Positions 16,377 to 26,973 are shown, counted from the first letter of the stretch. The stretch is 64,000 nt of DNA from CAVRQM01 sp965246915 (GCA_965246915.1 CBDFGB010000011.1:216231-280230); one strand, 5' to 3'. Notes: generated by a model not told the origin, from the sequence alone. Numbers and translations are program-made.

Positions 16377-16813
16377 GCGCCACGCCTGCCGCCTGGCTTC
16401 TCGACACGAACGTCGTCTCGGCCATGCGACGCAAGGGTCGGCTGGCGCCGCCGGTGCGTCGCTGGCTGGAGGCGGCCGATCTGTCCGTCTGCTTCCTCGC
16501 GGACGTCACGATTGCCGAGATCAGAGTGGGCATCGAGTTCGCGCCGTCCGAAGAGTTTGCCGCCGGGCTGGCGGCATGGCTCGCGGACGATGTGCTCACG
16601 GTCTTCGGTCGCCGTATCCTTCGCACCGACGAGGCTGTTCTGCTGGCCTGGCTGCGCCTGATGCGCCGTGAGCGGAAACTCGGTCTCATGCCGCCGGAGC
16701 CGGATGCCCTGATCGCCGCCTGTGCCGCGGTCCACGGTTTCGGGCTCGTCACCCGGAACGTCAGCGATTTCGCCCGTGCCGGGCTGATGGTCGCAAATCC
16801 GTGGGACGCATGA
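16373..16813 (+). CDS. VapC-type PIN-domain toxin
   Basis: 146 residues from a TTG that overlaps the antitoxin stop (TTGA), the natural coupled start; upstream in-frame starts lie inside the antitoxin gene. PIN-domain acidic residues are in place: D11 (LLDTN), E49 (TIAEIRVG), D111 (EPDALIAA) and D132 (TRNVSDF). VapC toxins are Mg-dependent RNases that cut tRNA or rRNA to stop growth until the antitoxin is restored. The partner antitoxin is of Phd class rather than VapB, a common mixed pairing. Confidence 0.88.
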   Translation: MSATPAAWLLDTNVVSAMRRKGRLAPPVRRWLEAADLSVCFLADVTIAEIRVGIEFAPSEEFAAGLAAWLADDVLTVFGRRILRTDEAVLLAWLRLMRRERKLGLMPPEPDALIAACAAVHGFGLVTRNVSDFARAGLMVANPWDA

Positions 16814-17328
16814 GGCTGATCCCCCTGCTGCTGGCGCTGGCCGGCTGCGCCCCCGCACTGCCGCTGGACCGCTTCGCCGACACCGCGCCCGCCTTCGACC
16901 CCGTGACCTTCTTCACCGGCCACACGACCTCCTGGGGGGTGATCGAGAACCGCTCCGGCGCGCCGTCCGGCATCGTCACCACCGACTGCGTGGGCGAGGC
17001 GGACGGCCCGGACGGGCTACGCATGACCCAACACGTCACCACCGGAGATGGCACGACGCTGCGGGAATGGCGGATGCGCCGGCTGGGCGCGGGAAAATTC
17101 GAGGCGACGGCCAACGACATGGTCGGCAAAGCGACCGGCGAGGCGCGCGGCCGGGTTTTTCATTGGACCTGGACGCTGGCGACACGGCCGGGTCAGTCGT
17201 GGCGCGACGTCGAGTTCGAGCAATGGATGTATCTCATGGACGGCGGTGCGATGATGAACCGGACCGTCGTGCGCAAACTTGGCCTGACGCTGGCTGAGGT
17301 GACGGAACAGTTCCATCACATACCGTGA
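16810..17328 (+). CDS. DUF3833 family lipoprotein
   Basis: 172 residues from an ATG overlapping the vapC stop (ATGA). A short signal peptide ends in LLALAGCAP, giving a lipid-modified Cys near residue 14. The mature part has the DUF3833 pattern: FFTGHTTSWGVIENRSG, the IVTTDCVG segment, EWRMRRLGAGKFEATANDMVGKATGEARG and a C-terminal MYLMDGGAMMNRTVVRKLG. The family is a widespread periplasmic lipocalin-like protein without known function. Its overlap with the toxin gene suggests cotranscription, although the two functions are unlikely to be related. Confidence 0.82.
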   Translation: MRLIPLLLALAGCAPALPLDRFADTAPAFDPVTFFTGHTTSWGVIENRSGAPSGIVTTDCVGEADGPDGLRMTQHVTTGDGTTLREWRMRRLGAGKFEATANDMVGKATGEARGRVFHWTWTLATRPGQSWRDVEFEQWMYLMDGGAMMNRTVVRKLGLTLAEVTEQFHHIP

Positions 17329-17470
17329 TCGCGCCCCCCGATTGCGCAATTGTGGCGCGTGTGTTGCGCACCCCCGGACCGCATGGTAAGCGCCGCCACG
17401 CCAACGGAAGCGGCCGTTTGGTGGGGTTCGGCCGTACCTTCGCGCGGCCTCGACGATTGGAAAGAGCCAC

Positions 17471-18036
17471 GTGGCGCAAGCCGGCACCACCTCCTCGCGC
17501 GGCGGATTGACCGGCCGCTACGCCACCGCCCTGTATGATCTCGCCGATGAGCGCCAGGCGCTCGATGAGGTCGTCGACCAGATGAACGGCCTCGGCCGGC
17601 TGATCGACGAAAGCCCGGATCTGCGCCGGCTGGTCGGCAGCCCGCTGATCGACATCAAGACCGCCGGACAGGCGATGCAGGCCGTGCTGACCGGCCAGGG
17701 CTTCGGCAAGACCGTCCGCGATTTCGTGGGCGTCGTCGTCGCCAACCGCCGGCTGGCCACGCTGCGCGCCATCGTCGCCGAATTCGCGGCCCTCGTCGCC
17801 GAGAAGCGCGGCGTCGTCGTGGCGAAAGTCACCACCGCGCACGAGATGACGGAGACGCAGGAACAGCAGCTCCGCGCCCGGCTGATCGAAAGCGGCTTCG
17901 GCAACGTCGATATCGTCCGCTCGGTGGACCCGTCGCTGCTCGGCGGCCTGGTGCTGCGGGTCGGCGCGCGGCTCTATGACAGCAGCCTGAAATCGCGCCT
18001 GCAGCGCCTGCAATACGCCATGAAGGGAGCCGCCTG

Positions 18037-18037
<1 letters not shown>
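17471..18037 (+). CDS. atpH: ATP synthase F1 delta subunit
   Basis: 188 residues from GTG 17471 with GGAAAG upstream. The N-terminal helical bundle (GGLTGRYATALYDLADE) and the C-terminal EVTTAHEMT-like region with VDPSLLGGLVLRVG are characteristic of the delta/OSCP family, which links the F1 head to the peripheral stalk. It is the first gene of the alphaproteobacterial F1 operon and overlaps atpA by one base. Confidence 0.95.
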
Positions 18038-19566
<1,529 letters not shown>

Positions 19567-19579
19567 CGGAGCGGCCGGC

Positions 19580-20470
19580 ATGCCCAGCCTGAAGGCGCTG
19601 CGGACGCGCATCAACAGCGTGAAATCCACGCAGAAAATCACCTCGGCCATGAAGATGGTCGCGTCCGCGAAGCTGCGGCGCGCCCAGTCGCAGGCCGAGG
19701 CCGCGCGCCCCTATGCCGAGCGGATGGCCCGCATGCTGGCCTCGCTCGCCAACAGCGTGCGCAACACGCCCGGCGCGCCGCCGCTGCTGGTGGGCACGGG
19801 GAAGGATCAGACGCATCTGCTTGTCATGGTCACCGCCGATCGCGGCCTGGCGGGGGGTTTCAACGCGTCGGTCGGGCGGCTGGCGCGGGCGACGGCACGG
19901 CAACTTCAGGCGGACGGCAAGACGGTCAAGGTTCTCGCGGTGGGCCGCAAGGGCCGCGACTTTGCGCGCCGCGAGCTGTCGGGGCAGTTGGTCGGCGACA
20001 TCAACTATGTCGGCCGCAAGAGCATCGCCTTTACCGACGCGCAGGAGATCGCGACCCGTCTGCTGGGCATGATGCAGGCCGGCGAGTTCGACGTCGCGCA
20101 TCTGGTGTTCAACCGGTTCCACTCGATCGTCTCCCAGATCCCGACGGTGACGCGCCTCATTCCCGCGCCGCTGCCGGTCGTCGAGGAGGCCAAGGCCGAG
20201 CCGGGTGTCGCGCAGGCGATCTACGAGTTCGAGCCTGACGAGGAGACGATCCTGCTGCGCCTGCTGCCGCAGAACCTGGCCATCCAGATCTATTCGGCGC
20301 TGCTGGAGAATGCCGCCGGCTTCTACGGCGCGCAGATGTCGGCGATGGACAATGCGACCCGCAATGCCGGCGAGATGATCAAGAAACTGTCGCTCAACTA
20401 CAACCGCGCCCGCCAGGCCAACATCACGCGCGAGCTGATCGAGATCATTTCGGGGGCGGAGGCCGTCTGA
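19580..20470 (+). CDS. atpG: ATP synthase F1 gamma subunit
   Basis: 296 residues. The conserved N-terminus (MPSLKALRTRINSVKSTQKITSAMKMVAS) forms one helix of the rotor shaft; the C-terminal ATRNAGEMIKKLSLNYNRARQANITRELIEIISGAEAV is the other. The gamma subunit rotates in the alpha3beta3 head and couples proton flow to catalysis. It is followed by a 134-base gap that holds a palindromic repeat before atpD. Confidence 0.97.
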   Translation: MPSLKALRTRINSVKSTQKITSAMKMVASAKLRRAQSQAEAARPYAERMARMLASLANSVRNTPGAPPLLVGTGKDQTHLLVMVTADRGLAGGFNASVGRLARATARQLQADGKTVKVLAVGRKGRDFARRELSGQLVGDINYVGRKSIAFTDAQEIATRLLGMMQAGEFDVAHLVFNRFHSIVSQIPTVTRLIPAPLPVVEEAKAEPGVAQAIYEFEPDEETILLRLLPQNLAIQIYSALLENAAGFYGAQMSAMDNATRNAGEMIKKLSLNYNRARQANITRELIEIISGAEAV

Positions 20471-20501
20471 CGTGATATGCGGGCGGCTCATTCCTTTTCT
20501 T

Positions 20502-20568
20502 GTCATGGCCGGGCTTGACCCGGCCATCTCGTGCGGCACGAGATCACCGGGCCAAGTCCGATGATGAC
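20502..20568. repeat. REP-like imperfect palindrome between atpG and atpD
   Basis: A 67-bp imperfect inverted repeat with 26 of 33 arm positions paired and a perfect inner hairpin (CTCGTGC-G-GCACGAG). Its left arm begins with a 25-base stretch that is identical to the arms of the element at 47179-47318, so the two belong to one dispersed family. In the transcript it would fold between two essential cistrons and could alter mRNA stability or the atpG/atpD expression ratio; that is inference. Confidence 0.8.
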
Positions 20569-20604
20569 GGTTCATTTGGCGCTCTGCACCGAGGGAAATT
20601 GACC

Positions 20605-22035
20605 ATGGCAAGCAACAATGTCGGCCGCGTGACGCAGGTGCTGGGGGCAGTGGTCGACGTCCAGTTCGAGGGCGATCTGCCGTTCCTGCAGAACGCGCTG
20701 CACACGACGGTACGCGACAACAAGCTGGTCCTCGAAGTGGCGCTGGAGCTGGGCGAAAAAGTGGTGCGCTGCATCGCCATGGACAGCACCGACGGCATGG
20801 TGCGCGGCCAGGAAGTGACCGACACGGGTGCCCCCATCAGTGTGCCTGTCGGCCCGGCGACCCTGGGCCGCATCCTGAACGTCATCGGCGAGCCGATCGA
20901 CGAGCGCGGCCCGATCGGCAACACGATGACATACCCGATTCACCGCTCCGCCCCCTCGTTCGAGGATCAGGCGACGTCCGCCGAAATCCTTGTCACAGGC
21001 ATCAAGGTCGTCGATCTCCTGGCCCCCTATCTCAAAGGCGGCAAGATCGGCCTGTTCGGCGGCGCGGGCGTGGGCAAGACGGTGTTGATCCAGGAGCTGA
21101 TCAACAACATCGCCAAGGCCCATGGCGGCGTGTCGGTGTTCGCGGGCGTCGGCGAGCGCACGCGAGAAGGCAATGACCTGTACCACGAGATGGTCGATGC
21201 CGGCGTCATCAAGCTGAATGACGGCAACACGGACGGCAGCAAGGTGGCGCTCGTGTATGGCCAGATGAACGAGCCGCCGGGCGCCCGCGCCCGCGTCGCC
21301 CTGTCGGGCCTGTCGCTTGCGGAGTATTTCCGCGACGAGGAAGGCCAGGATGTTCTGTTCTTTGTCGACAACATTTTTCGGTTCACCCAGGCCGGGGCCG
21401 AGGTTTCAGCGCTGCTCGGCCGCATCCCGTCGGCGGTGGGCTATCAGCCGACGCTGGCGACGGACATGGGGGCGCTGCAGGAGCGGATCACCTCGACCAA
21501 CAAGGGCTCCATCACCTCCGTACAGGCGATCTACGTGCCGGCCGACGACCTGACCGACCCGGCGCCCGCCACCAGCTTCGCGCACTTGGACGCGACGACC
21601 GTGCTGTCGCGCTCCATCGCCGAACTGGGCATCTATCCGGCCGTGGACCCGCTAGACTCCACCTCGCGCTCGCTCGACCCGCGGATCGTCGGCGACGAGC
21701 ATTATCGCGTCGCGCGCGAGGTGCAGCGCGTCCTGCAGACCTACAAGTCGCTGCAGGACATCATCGCCATCCTCGGCATGGACGAGCTGTCCGAGGAGGA
21801 CAAGCTGGTCGTCAACCGGGCCCGCAAGATCCAGCGTTTCCTGTCGCAGCCGTTCCATGTCGCCGAGGTGTTCACCGGCTTCCCCGGCGTGTTCGTGCCG
21901 GTGGCCGACACGATCCGCAGTTTTGCGGGCATCGTAGCCGGAGAATATGACCACCTGCCGGAAAGCGCGTTCTATATGGTCGGCACGATCGAGGACGCGG
22001 TGAAGAAGGCCGAGGGCATGAAGGCGACGGCCTGA
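20605..22035 (+). CDS. atpD: ATP synthase F1 beta subunit
   Basis: 476 residues from ATG 20605; an upstream ATG would translate the palindromic repeat and is rejected. Walker A is GGAGVGKT, the catalytic glutamate lies in AGVGERTREGNDLYHEM, and the beta signature ALSGLSLAEYFRDEEGQDVLF and the DELSEED hinge are intact. The three beta subunits carry the catalytic sites for ATP formation. The stop overlaps the atpC start (TGATG). Confidence 0.98.
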   Translation: MASNNVGRVTQVLGAVVDVQFEGDLPFLQNALHTTVRDNKLVLEVALELGEKVVRCIAMDSTDGMVRGQEVTDTGAPISVPVGPATLGRILNVIGEPIDERGPIGNTMTYPIHRSAPSFEDQATSAEILVTGIKVVDLLAPYLKGGKIGLFGGAGVGKTVLIQELINNIAKAHGGVSVFAGVGERTREGNDLYHEMVDAGVIKLNDGNTDGSKVALVYGQMNEPPGARARVALSGLSLAEYFRDEEGQDVLFFVDNIFRFTQAGAEVSALLGRIPSAVGYQPTLATDMGALQERITSTNKGSITSVQAIYVPADDLTDPAPATSFAHLDATTVLSRSIAELGIYPAVDPLDSTSRSLDPRIVGDEHYRVAREVQRVLQTYKSLQDIIAILGMDELSEEDKLVVNRARKIQRFLSQPFHVAEVFTGFPGVFVPVADTIRSFAGIVAGEYDHLPESAFYMVGTIEDAVKKAEGMKATA

Positions 22036-22439
22036 TGCCTCTCGACCTTGAGATCGTGTCGCCGGAGCGGCTGCTGCTGAGCCGCCCGGTCGACATGGTC
22101 GTCATCCCCGGCAGCGAAGGCGAGATGGGCGTGCTGCCGATGCACGCCCCGATGATCGTCCTGCTGCGCGGCGGCGTGATCCGGCTGTATCAGGGCAATC
22201 AGGTCACCGACCGCCTGTTCGTCTCTGGCGGGTTCGCGGAGATCACGCCGTCCCGGGTCACCGTGCTGGCCGACGAGGCAACGCCGGTCGCCGAGGTGTC
22301 GCGCGCCGAGGGCGAGCGACGCCTCACCGAGGCCGATGCCGCCTACGCCGCCGCCGACAAGATGGACGTGCCGGGGTTGGACGCCGTCATGGACCGGCAG
22401 CAATCGGCACGGGCGATGATCGAGGCTGCGGCCAGCTAG
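22035..22439 (+). CDS. atpC: ATP synthase F1 epsilon subunit
   Basis: 134 residues. The N-terminal beta sandwich (LDLEIVSPERLLLSRPVDMVVIPGSEGEMGVLPMHAP) is diagnostic; the C-terminal helical part that can inhibit rotation is present but short, ending in ARAMIEAAAS. Last gene of the F1 operon. The following 49 bases up to the convergent LysR gene hold no obvious terminator. Confidence 0.96.
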   Translation: MPLDLEIVSPERLLLSRPVDMVVIPGSEGEMGVLPMHAPMIVLLRGGVIRLYQGNQVTDRLFVSGGFAEITPSRVTVLADEATPVAEVSRAEGERRLTEADAAYAAADKMDVPGLDAVMDRQQSARAMIEAAAS

Positions 22440-22488
22440 CCGACCCCGGCTGCCGCGGCGGCCAGGCGCGGGACTCGAGGCTAGCACT

Positions 22489-23388
22489 TCAGTCCTGACG
22501 GATCGTCCGGACGATTTCCAGCAGCGCGCGCAGCTTGCGTGTCTCGGCGGCGCGTCGCGGGAAATAGATGAACAGGCCAGGCTCGGTGATCGAAGCATCC
22601 GGCAGCATTTCGGTCAGCCGTCCCGCGGCAAGTTCGGCGCGCGCCAACGGTTCGACGACATAGGCGATCCCGATTCCGACGAGCGCCAGTTCCATCGCAT
22701 AGATCGGGTCAGAAACGCGCGCCGTCCCGGCGACCGCGACGCGCAGGTCCTTGCCGCTGGCTCGAAGTTCCCATTCGTAGACCGCGCCGGACGCCAGCAG
22801 GCGGAACCCGATGCAGTTGTGCCGCGCGAGGTCGGAGATTGTCGCGGGCCGTCCGTGCGCCACGACATAGGACGGCGACGCGACCATGATCGCGCGGCAG
22901 GGCGGTGTCAGTCGAACCGCCACCATGTCCTGGTCGATCATTTCGCCAAGGCGAATGCCGGCGTCGAAGCCGGCCGCCACCACGTCGGTCAGGGCATCAT
23001 CGGTGATGATCTCGACGACCAGCCTCGGATGCCGGCGCGCCATCTCCGCCAGCACCGGCGTCAGGCCCATGCGCAGGGCGACGCGTGGGGCGTTGATGCG
23101 CAGAAGTCCGCTCAGGTCGCGCTGCCCCGCCTGCACCCGTTCGGCCGCCGCATCGATCTCGTCGAACGCACGCTGCGCGCTCTCGGCGAAGGCTTCGCCG
23201 GCTTCGGTCAGGGCCACGCTGCGCGTCGTGCGGGCGAACAATGGAGCGCCGAGGCGATCCTCGGCGGCGCGAACCGCGTGACTGACGGCTGAGGCCCGAA
23301 GGCCGAGCTCCGCCGCGGCCCGCGTGAAGCTCCGCGTCCGGGCGACGGCCAGCACGGCGGGGAGATGCGACAGAAGGGTGCGATCCAT
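22489..23388 (-). CDS. LysR-family transcriptional regulator
   Basis: 299 residues from ATG 23388; ATG 23406 would add six. The winged helix at the N-terminus (LPAVLAVARTRSFTRAAAELGLRASAVSHAVRA split over residues 6-38) and a periplasmic-binding-protein-like effector domain (about 90-295) are intact. It is divergent from a short-chain dehydrogenase gene across 96 bases, the classic arrangement in which a LysR regulator controls its neighbour and itself. The inducer cannot be inferred. A far longer open frame on this strand is fortuitous because it runs across the dehydrogenase gene. Confidence 0.9.
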   Translation of the reverse strand: MDRTLLSHLPAVLAVARTRSFTRAAAELGLRASAVSHAVRAAEDRLGAPLFARTTRSVALTEAGEAFAESAQRAFDEIDAAAERVQAGQRDLSGLLRINAPRVALRMGLTPVLAEMARRHPRLVVEIITDDALTDVVAAGFDAGIRLGEMIDQDMVAVRLTPPCRAIMVASPSYVVAHGRPATISDLARHNCIGFRLLASGAVYEWELRASGKDLRVAVAGTARVSDPIYAMELALVGIGIAYVVEPLARAELAAGRLTEMLPDASITEPGLFIYFPRRAAETRKLRALLEIVRTIRQD

Positions 23389-23484
23389 TGCTGAGGCAAA
23401 TCGCATAGCGCATCCGATTTCGGCAAGATTGTTTGCTCTGGCGGCAGCCGTCATGTCCCGACGGTCAATCGGTGGAGAGATCAA

Positions 23485-24354
23485 ATGAGTGGTTCGGAGT
23501 TCGTCTGGTTCATCACGGGCGCATCGTCCGGCTTCGGCAAGGCGCTGGCCGAAGCCGCCCTTTCGCGCGGCGACCGCGTGGTTCTGGCCGCGCGCCGTCG
23601 GGACCGGCTGGAGACGTTGGCCGCGGCCCATGGCGGCCGCGCGCTCACCTTGGCGCTCGACGTGACCGACCCGGCCGATCGCGCCGTGGCCGTGGCTGCC
23701 GCGATTGCCCGTTTCGGGCGGATCGACGTCCTCGCCAACATCGCGGGCCGCGGCTCGCTCGGCGCGGTCGAGGAGTTCGCGCCGGAACAGCTCCGCGAGC
23801 AACTCGACCTCAACTTCTTGGCGCCGGCCGAACTGACGCGTGCCGTTCTGCCGCACATGCGCGCGCAGGGGTCGGGGCATGTTCTGAACCTCACGAGTAT
23901 CGGCGGGCTCGTGTCGATCGGCGGGTTCGGCGTCTATTGCGCCGGTAAGTTCGCTCTTGAGGCGTGGAGCGAGGCGTTGCGCGACGACGTGGCGCCGTTC
24001 GGCATCAAGGTCACGATCGTCGAGCCGGGCAACTTTCGAACCGAATTCGCTGGTGATACGAACATGCGGCCGGCGCAGCCGCTGGCGGAGTATCGCCCGG
24101 CAATCGCGCCGATCGAGCAATTCCTCTACGGTCAAGCCGACCAGCAGCCTGGCGATCCGAAGAAGGCTGCCGAACTCATGCTCGCCGTGGTGGACAGTCC
24201 GTCCCCGCCGCTTCGCCTCATGTTGGGGGAGGATGCCTACGATCTCTGGGATCGCACCATCGCCGCGCGTGCCTCCGACATTGGGGCTTGGCGCGCACGC
24301 GGCGAAGCCACCGCGTTTGCGGATGCCACGGTCATTCCGATCGGCAAGCGGTGA
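23485..24354 (+). CDS. Short-chain dehydrogenase/reductase (classical SDR)
   Basis: 289 residues with GGAGAG ahead of ATG 23485. The cofactor loop is TGASSGFGKALAEAAL, with arginines after beta-2 (AARRRDR) that favour NADP(H). NIAGRG replaces the usual NNAG, and the active site is S (LTSIGG) with Y-x-x-x-K as YCAGKFALEAWSE. The C-terminal part (PGDPKKAAELMLAVVDSPSPPLRLMLGEDAY) is that of oxidoreductases commonly paired with LysR regulators. Substrate unknown. Confidence 0.88.
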   Translation: MSGSEFVWFITGASSGFGKALAEAALSRGDRVVLAARRRDRLETLAAAHGGRALTLALDVTDPADRAVAVAAAIARFGRIDVLANIAGRGSLGAVEEFAPEQLREQLDLNFLAPAELTRAVLPHMRAQGSGHVLNLTSIGGLVSIGGFGVYCAGKFALEAWSEALRDDVAPFGIKVTIVEPGNFRTEFAGDTNMRPAQPLAEYRPAIAPIEQFLYGQADQQPGDPKKAAELMLAVVDSPSPPLRLMLGEDAYDLWDRTIAARASDIGAWRARGEATAFADATVIPIGKR

Positions 24355-24544
24355 CCCGCCGCCCGCCCAAGGGTCGAGGGCGTGGCGCGCGGGAGAGCCC
24401 GTGGCAGCGGGGTTACACTGCGTGACAATCCGGCCGAGACCCTGCAAATACACGCTGCGGTGCGGTAGACCGATAACCCGGGCGCGACGTTTTCTCCTCT
24501 CCGCCCACCGGAGGCCGCACGCAGGCAGTCGGACGAAAGGCAGC

Positions 24545-25369
24545 ATGAAGCATTGGCGGCTTGACGATGTGGCGTGGGATCGGTTCGACCCGGCGAAGGT
24601 CGACCCGGCCATCGTGCCGCTGGTCAAGGCGGCCGCGATGGTGGAACGGAACGGCACGGACTACGCGATCTATCTGTCGCGCGTGTTCCACGACGATCCC
24701 GATTTCCAGCAGGCCACGGACCGCTGGTCCGTCGAGGAAGTGCAGCACGGCGATGCGCTCGGCCGCTGGGCGTCGCTTGCCGATCCGCGCTGGAACTATG
24801 AGCGCGCGTTCGATCGCTACCGGACCGGCTACCAGCTGCCGCTCGGATCGGCCGCCTCGGTCCGGGGCTCGCGTACCGGCGAACTGATTGCCCGATGCAT
24901 GGTCGAAACCGGGACGTCGAGCTACTACACCGCGCTCGCCGATCAGACCGATGAGCCGGTGCTGCGCGAGATTTGCCGGCTTATCGCGGCGGACGAATAC
25001 CGTCATTTCAAGCTGTTCTACGATCACATGCGGCGCTATCTGGGTCGCGAGAACATCTCGTTTCCGCGCCGGCTGCGCATCGCCCTCGGCCGGGTGAGCG
25101 AGAGCGAGGACGACGAACTCGCCTATGCGTTCCATTGCAGTAACGAACCGGCATCGCTCGCCTATGACCATCGCCGTTGCATCGCCGCCTATATGGCCGG
25201 AGCGATGGGATATTATCGTCTCCGGCATCTGGAACGGGGCGTCGGCATGATTTTCAAGGCGGTCGGCCTCAATCCTCGTAGTCGCCTCTCGGCGGCCGCG
25301 GCGCGGCTTATGTACGCGGGCGTTCGCGTGAAACAGCGGCGCTACGCCCGGCGGGTGGCGATGGCGTAG
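24545..25369 (+). CDS. Ferritin-like di-iron protein (acyl-ACP desaturase-like)
   Basis: 274 residues from ATG 24545 with GAAAGG upstream. A four-helix di-iron centre can be read: E34, the pair E65-x-x-H68 (in VEEVQHG), E121 (MVETGTSSYY) and E151-x-x-H154 (DEYRHF). This is the arrangement of the stearoyl-ACP-desaturase/ferritin-like superfamily, in which iron activates oxygen. The substrate is not identifiable; the length is shorter than plant desaturases but normal for bacterial members. The 190 bases upstream contain no gene. It is followed two bases later by a glycosyltransferase frame. Confidence 0.78.
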   Translation: MKHWRLDDVAWDRFDPAKVDPAIVPLVKAAAMVERNGTDYAIYLSRVFHDDPDFQQATDRWSVEEVQHGDALGRWASLADPRWNYERAFDRYRTGYQLPLGSAASVRGSRTGELIARCMVETGTSSYYTALADQTDEPVLREICRLIAADEYRHFKLFYDHMRRYLGRENISFPRRLRIALGRVSESEDDELAYAFHCSNEPASLAYDHRRCIAAYMAGAMGYYRLRHLERGVGMIFKAVGLNPRSRLSAAAARLMYAGVRVKQRRYARRVAMA

Positions 25370-25371
25370 CG

Positions 25372-26973
25372 GTGATCGAGCGCGGCACCCTGTCCCGTGG
25401 GGCGGGAGAGGGTCGGGGTGAGGGCGTCGCCACCGCCGCGGCGCCCACCAACCACGTCGAGATCGTCCGTGCTCTCGTGCTCGACGTGACCACCTGCGAC
25501 GAGCCGCAGGCACGGCTGTTGAAGCACCTCACGGCGCTCGACGCACGCCAGGACCTCGCCAGCCAGGCTGCGGTCTTCGAACAGGTGTCCCGAAGCGTCG
25601 ACGTTCAGCATTTCTGGATCCTGCACCGCATGCATCGCGTCTATGCCGATCTCGGCCGCCGCGATCTCGCGTTCCTGACAGCCTCGCTCGCCACTCGCAT
25701 CTGCCACGAACCCGGTGCTCTGTTCCCGCTCCTGAGAGAGATGTTCGTCTACCATCGCGAGCGGGGCGAGGCCCGCGCGGCGGTCGAGGTCTTCCTCATC
25801 CAGGCGGAGCGGGTCCCCGAACAGCCGCTCGCCGACCGTTGGGAGATCGAACCCCTCGCGCGGGAGATCGGCCTGTCGCTCGATCCTCCGCCCGGGGCCG
25901 CATCGCCTGGATCCCGTCGCGACCGCACGCTCTATCCCGCCGGCATGTGGACGCCCGAAGTGCCTTCCGCCGTGGGCGGACGGTTGCCGGTGGCTTTGGC
26001 CCGCATGGCGACGCCGCGGCATCGCCACGCCACCGTGGTGGCCGAACTGCCGGACGCAGAATTGTTCATTCGCAACAACAGTCTGGTCACCGCCGATCGC
26101 GCGGGGCGGATTCAACTTGACCTCTCGCTTGGTCCGTTCCCGAAATTCGTCCGCGATCGGGTGGCCGATGACGCGGCGACCGAGCAGCTCCAGCTCGACG
26201 AGGCGGTGGTGCTGCTCGACCCGTTTCCACCGCCGAACCTGGGCCATTTTCTGCTCGACCAGATCTCCCGGCTGGGCCTGTATCGACGGGCCGGCGCCAA
26301 GGTCTCGCAAGCCACGGTCGTTGGTCCACGCCTCGTCGCCGGGTTTCAGCAGGAGATCGCCGCGCGGGTCGCGATGGGCGGATGGCTGTCCACCGATCGT
26401 ATCGCGCGGGTGCGGGTGGGCCGCCTTTGGGTCAGCACCGAGATCCGCGAACTCCAGCATCCGGCCCAGTTCTGCGCGCCCTGGGTCATCGACTGGGTGC
26501 GTGGCCTGCTGGATGCTCCCGCCGCGCCTGGACGCCGCCGCCTGTTCATCTCGCGCGCCGACAGCACCACCCGGCGCATCGTCAACGAGGACGCGGTACG
26601 GGAAGTCCTCGCGTCGCGCGGCTTCGAGACAATCGTGCCGGGGCGAATGTCATACGATGAACAGCTCACGGCGTTTCGCGAGGCCAGCCATGTGATCGCC
26701 GGCCACGGCGCGGCCCTCGCGCATCTCGCGGCCAGCGCGTCGGGAACCCACGTGCTGGAGATGTTCCATCCGCTCTATGGCACCTGGGCGTACGCGATGC
26801 TGGCGCAGGCGTGCGGCCTGAAATACGCGGCGCTTGTTGGCCGCGACGGCGTGTCGGACGCGCCGGAGCTGAACGAGCCCGAGGCGGCGGGGCCGCTGAT
26901 GGGCCGGTTCGGTCATCGCGATCTTCGGGTCGACCCGGACGAGGTTCTGGCGTGGCTGGGCGCGACGGCGTGA
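25372..26973 (+). CDS. GT61 (DUF563)-type glycosyltransferase
   Basis: Up to 533 residues. The C-terminal 300 residues have the GT61/DUF563 pattern: LDPFPPPNLGHFLLDQISRL, RRRLFISRADSTTRRIVNED, YDEQLTAFREASHVIAGHGA and GTHVLEMFHP. The family transfers sugars in polysaccharide or glycoprotein synthesis. The N-terminal 180 residues look helical. The start is uncertain: the first 20 codons from GTG 25372 translate a dispersed palindromic repeat (RGTLSRGAGEGRGEG), so the true start may be GTG 25477 or 25486. The stop overlaps the DUF983 start. Confidence 0.75.
   Translation: MIERGTLSRGAGEGRGEGVATAAAPTNHVEIVRALVLDVTTCDEPQARLLKHLTALDARQDLASQAAVFEQVSRSVDVQHFWILHRMHRVYADLGRRDLAFLTASLATRICHEPGALFPLLREMFVYHRERGEARAAVEVFLIQAERVPEQPLADRWEIEPLAREIGLSLDPPPGAASPGSRRDRTLYPAGMWTPEVPSAVGGRLPVALARMATPRHRHATVVAELPDAELFIRNNSLVTADRAGRIQLDLSLGPFPKFVRDRVADDAATEQLQLDEAVVLLDPFPPPNLGHFLLDQISRLGLYRRAGAKVSQATVVGPRLVAGFQQEIAARVAMGGWLSTDRIARVRVGRLWVSTEIRELQHPAQFCAPWVIDWVRGLLDAPAAPGRRRLFISRADSTTRRIVNEDAVREVLASRGFETIVPGRMSYDEQLTAFREASHVIAGHGAALAHLAASASGTHVLEMFHPLYGTWAYAMLAQACGLKYAALVGRDGVSDAPELNEPEAAGPLMGRFGHRDLRVDPDEVLAWLGATA
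25384..25423. repeat. Dispersed CT/GA-rich palindromic repeat
   Basis: Contains GGGAGAGGGTCGGGGTGAGGG, closely related to the right arm of the element at 56511-56586. Copies of this kind occur in spacers between genes in many proteobacteria, and here one falls at the annotated 5' end of the glycosyltransferase gene. Confidence 0.65.

Noticed and set aside
22489..24657. 722-residue minus-strand frame that includes the LysR gene
   Set aside because: The upstream two-thirds run antisense through the short-chain dehydrogenase gene; LysR similarity begins only at 23388-23406.
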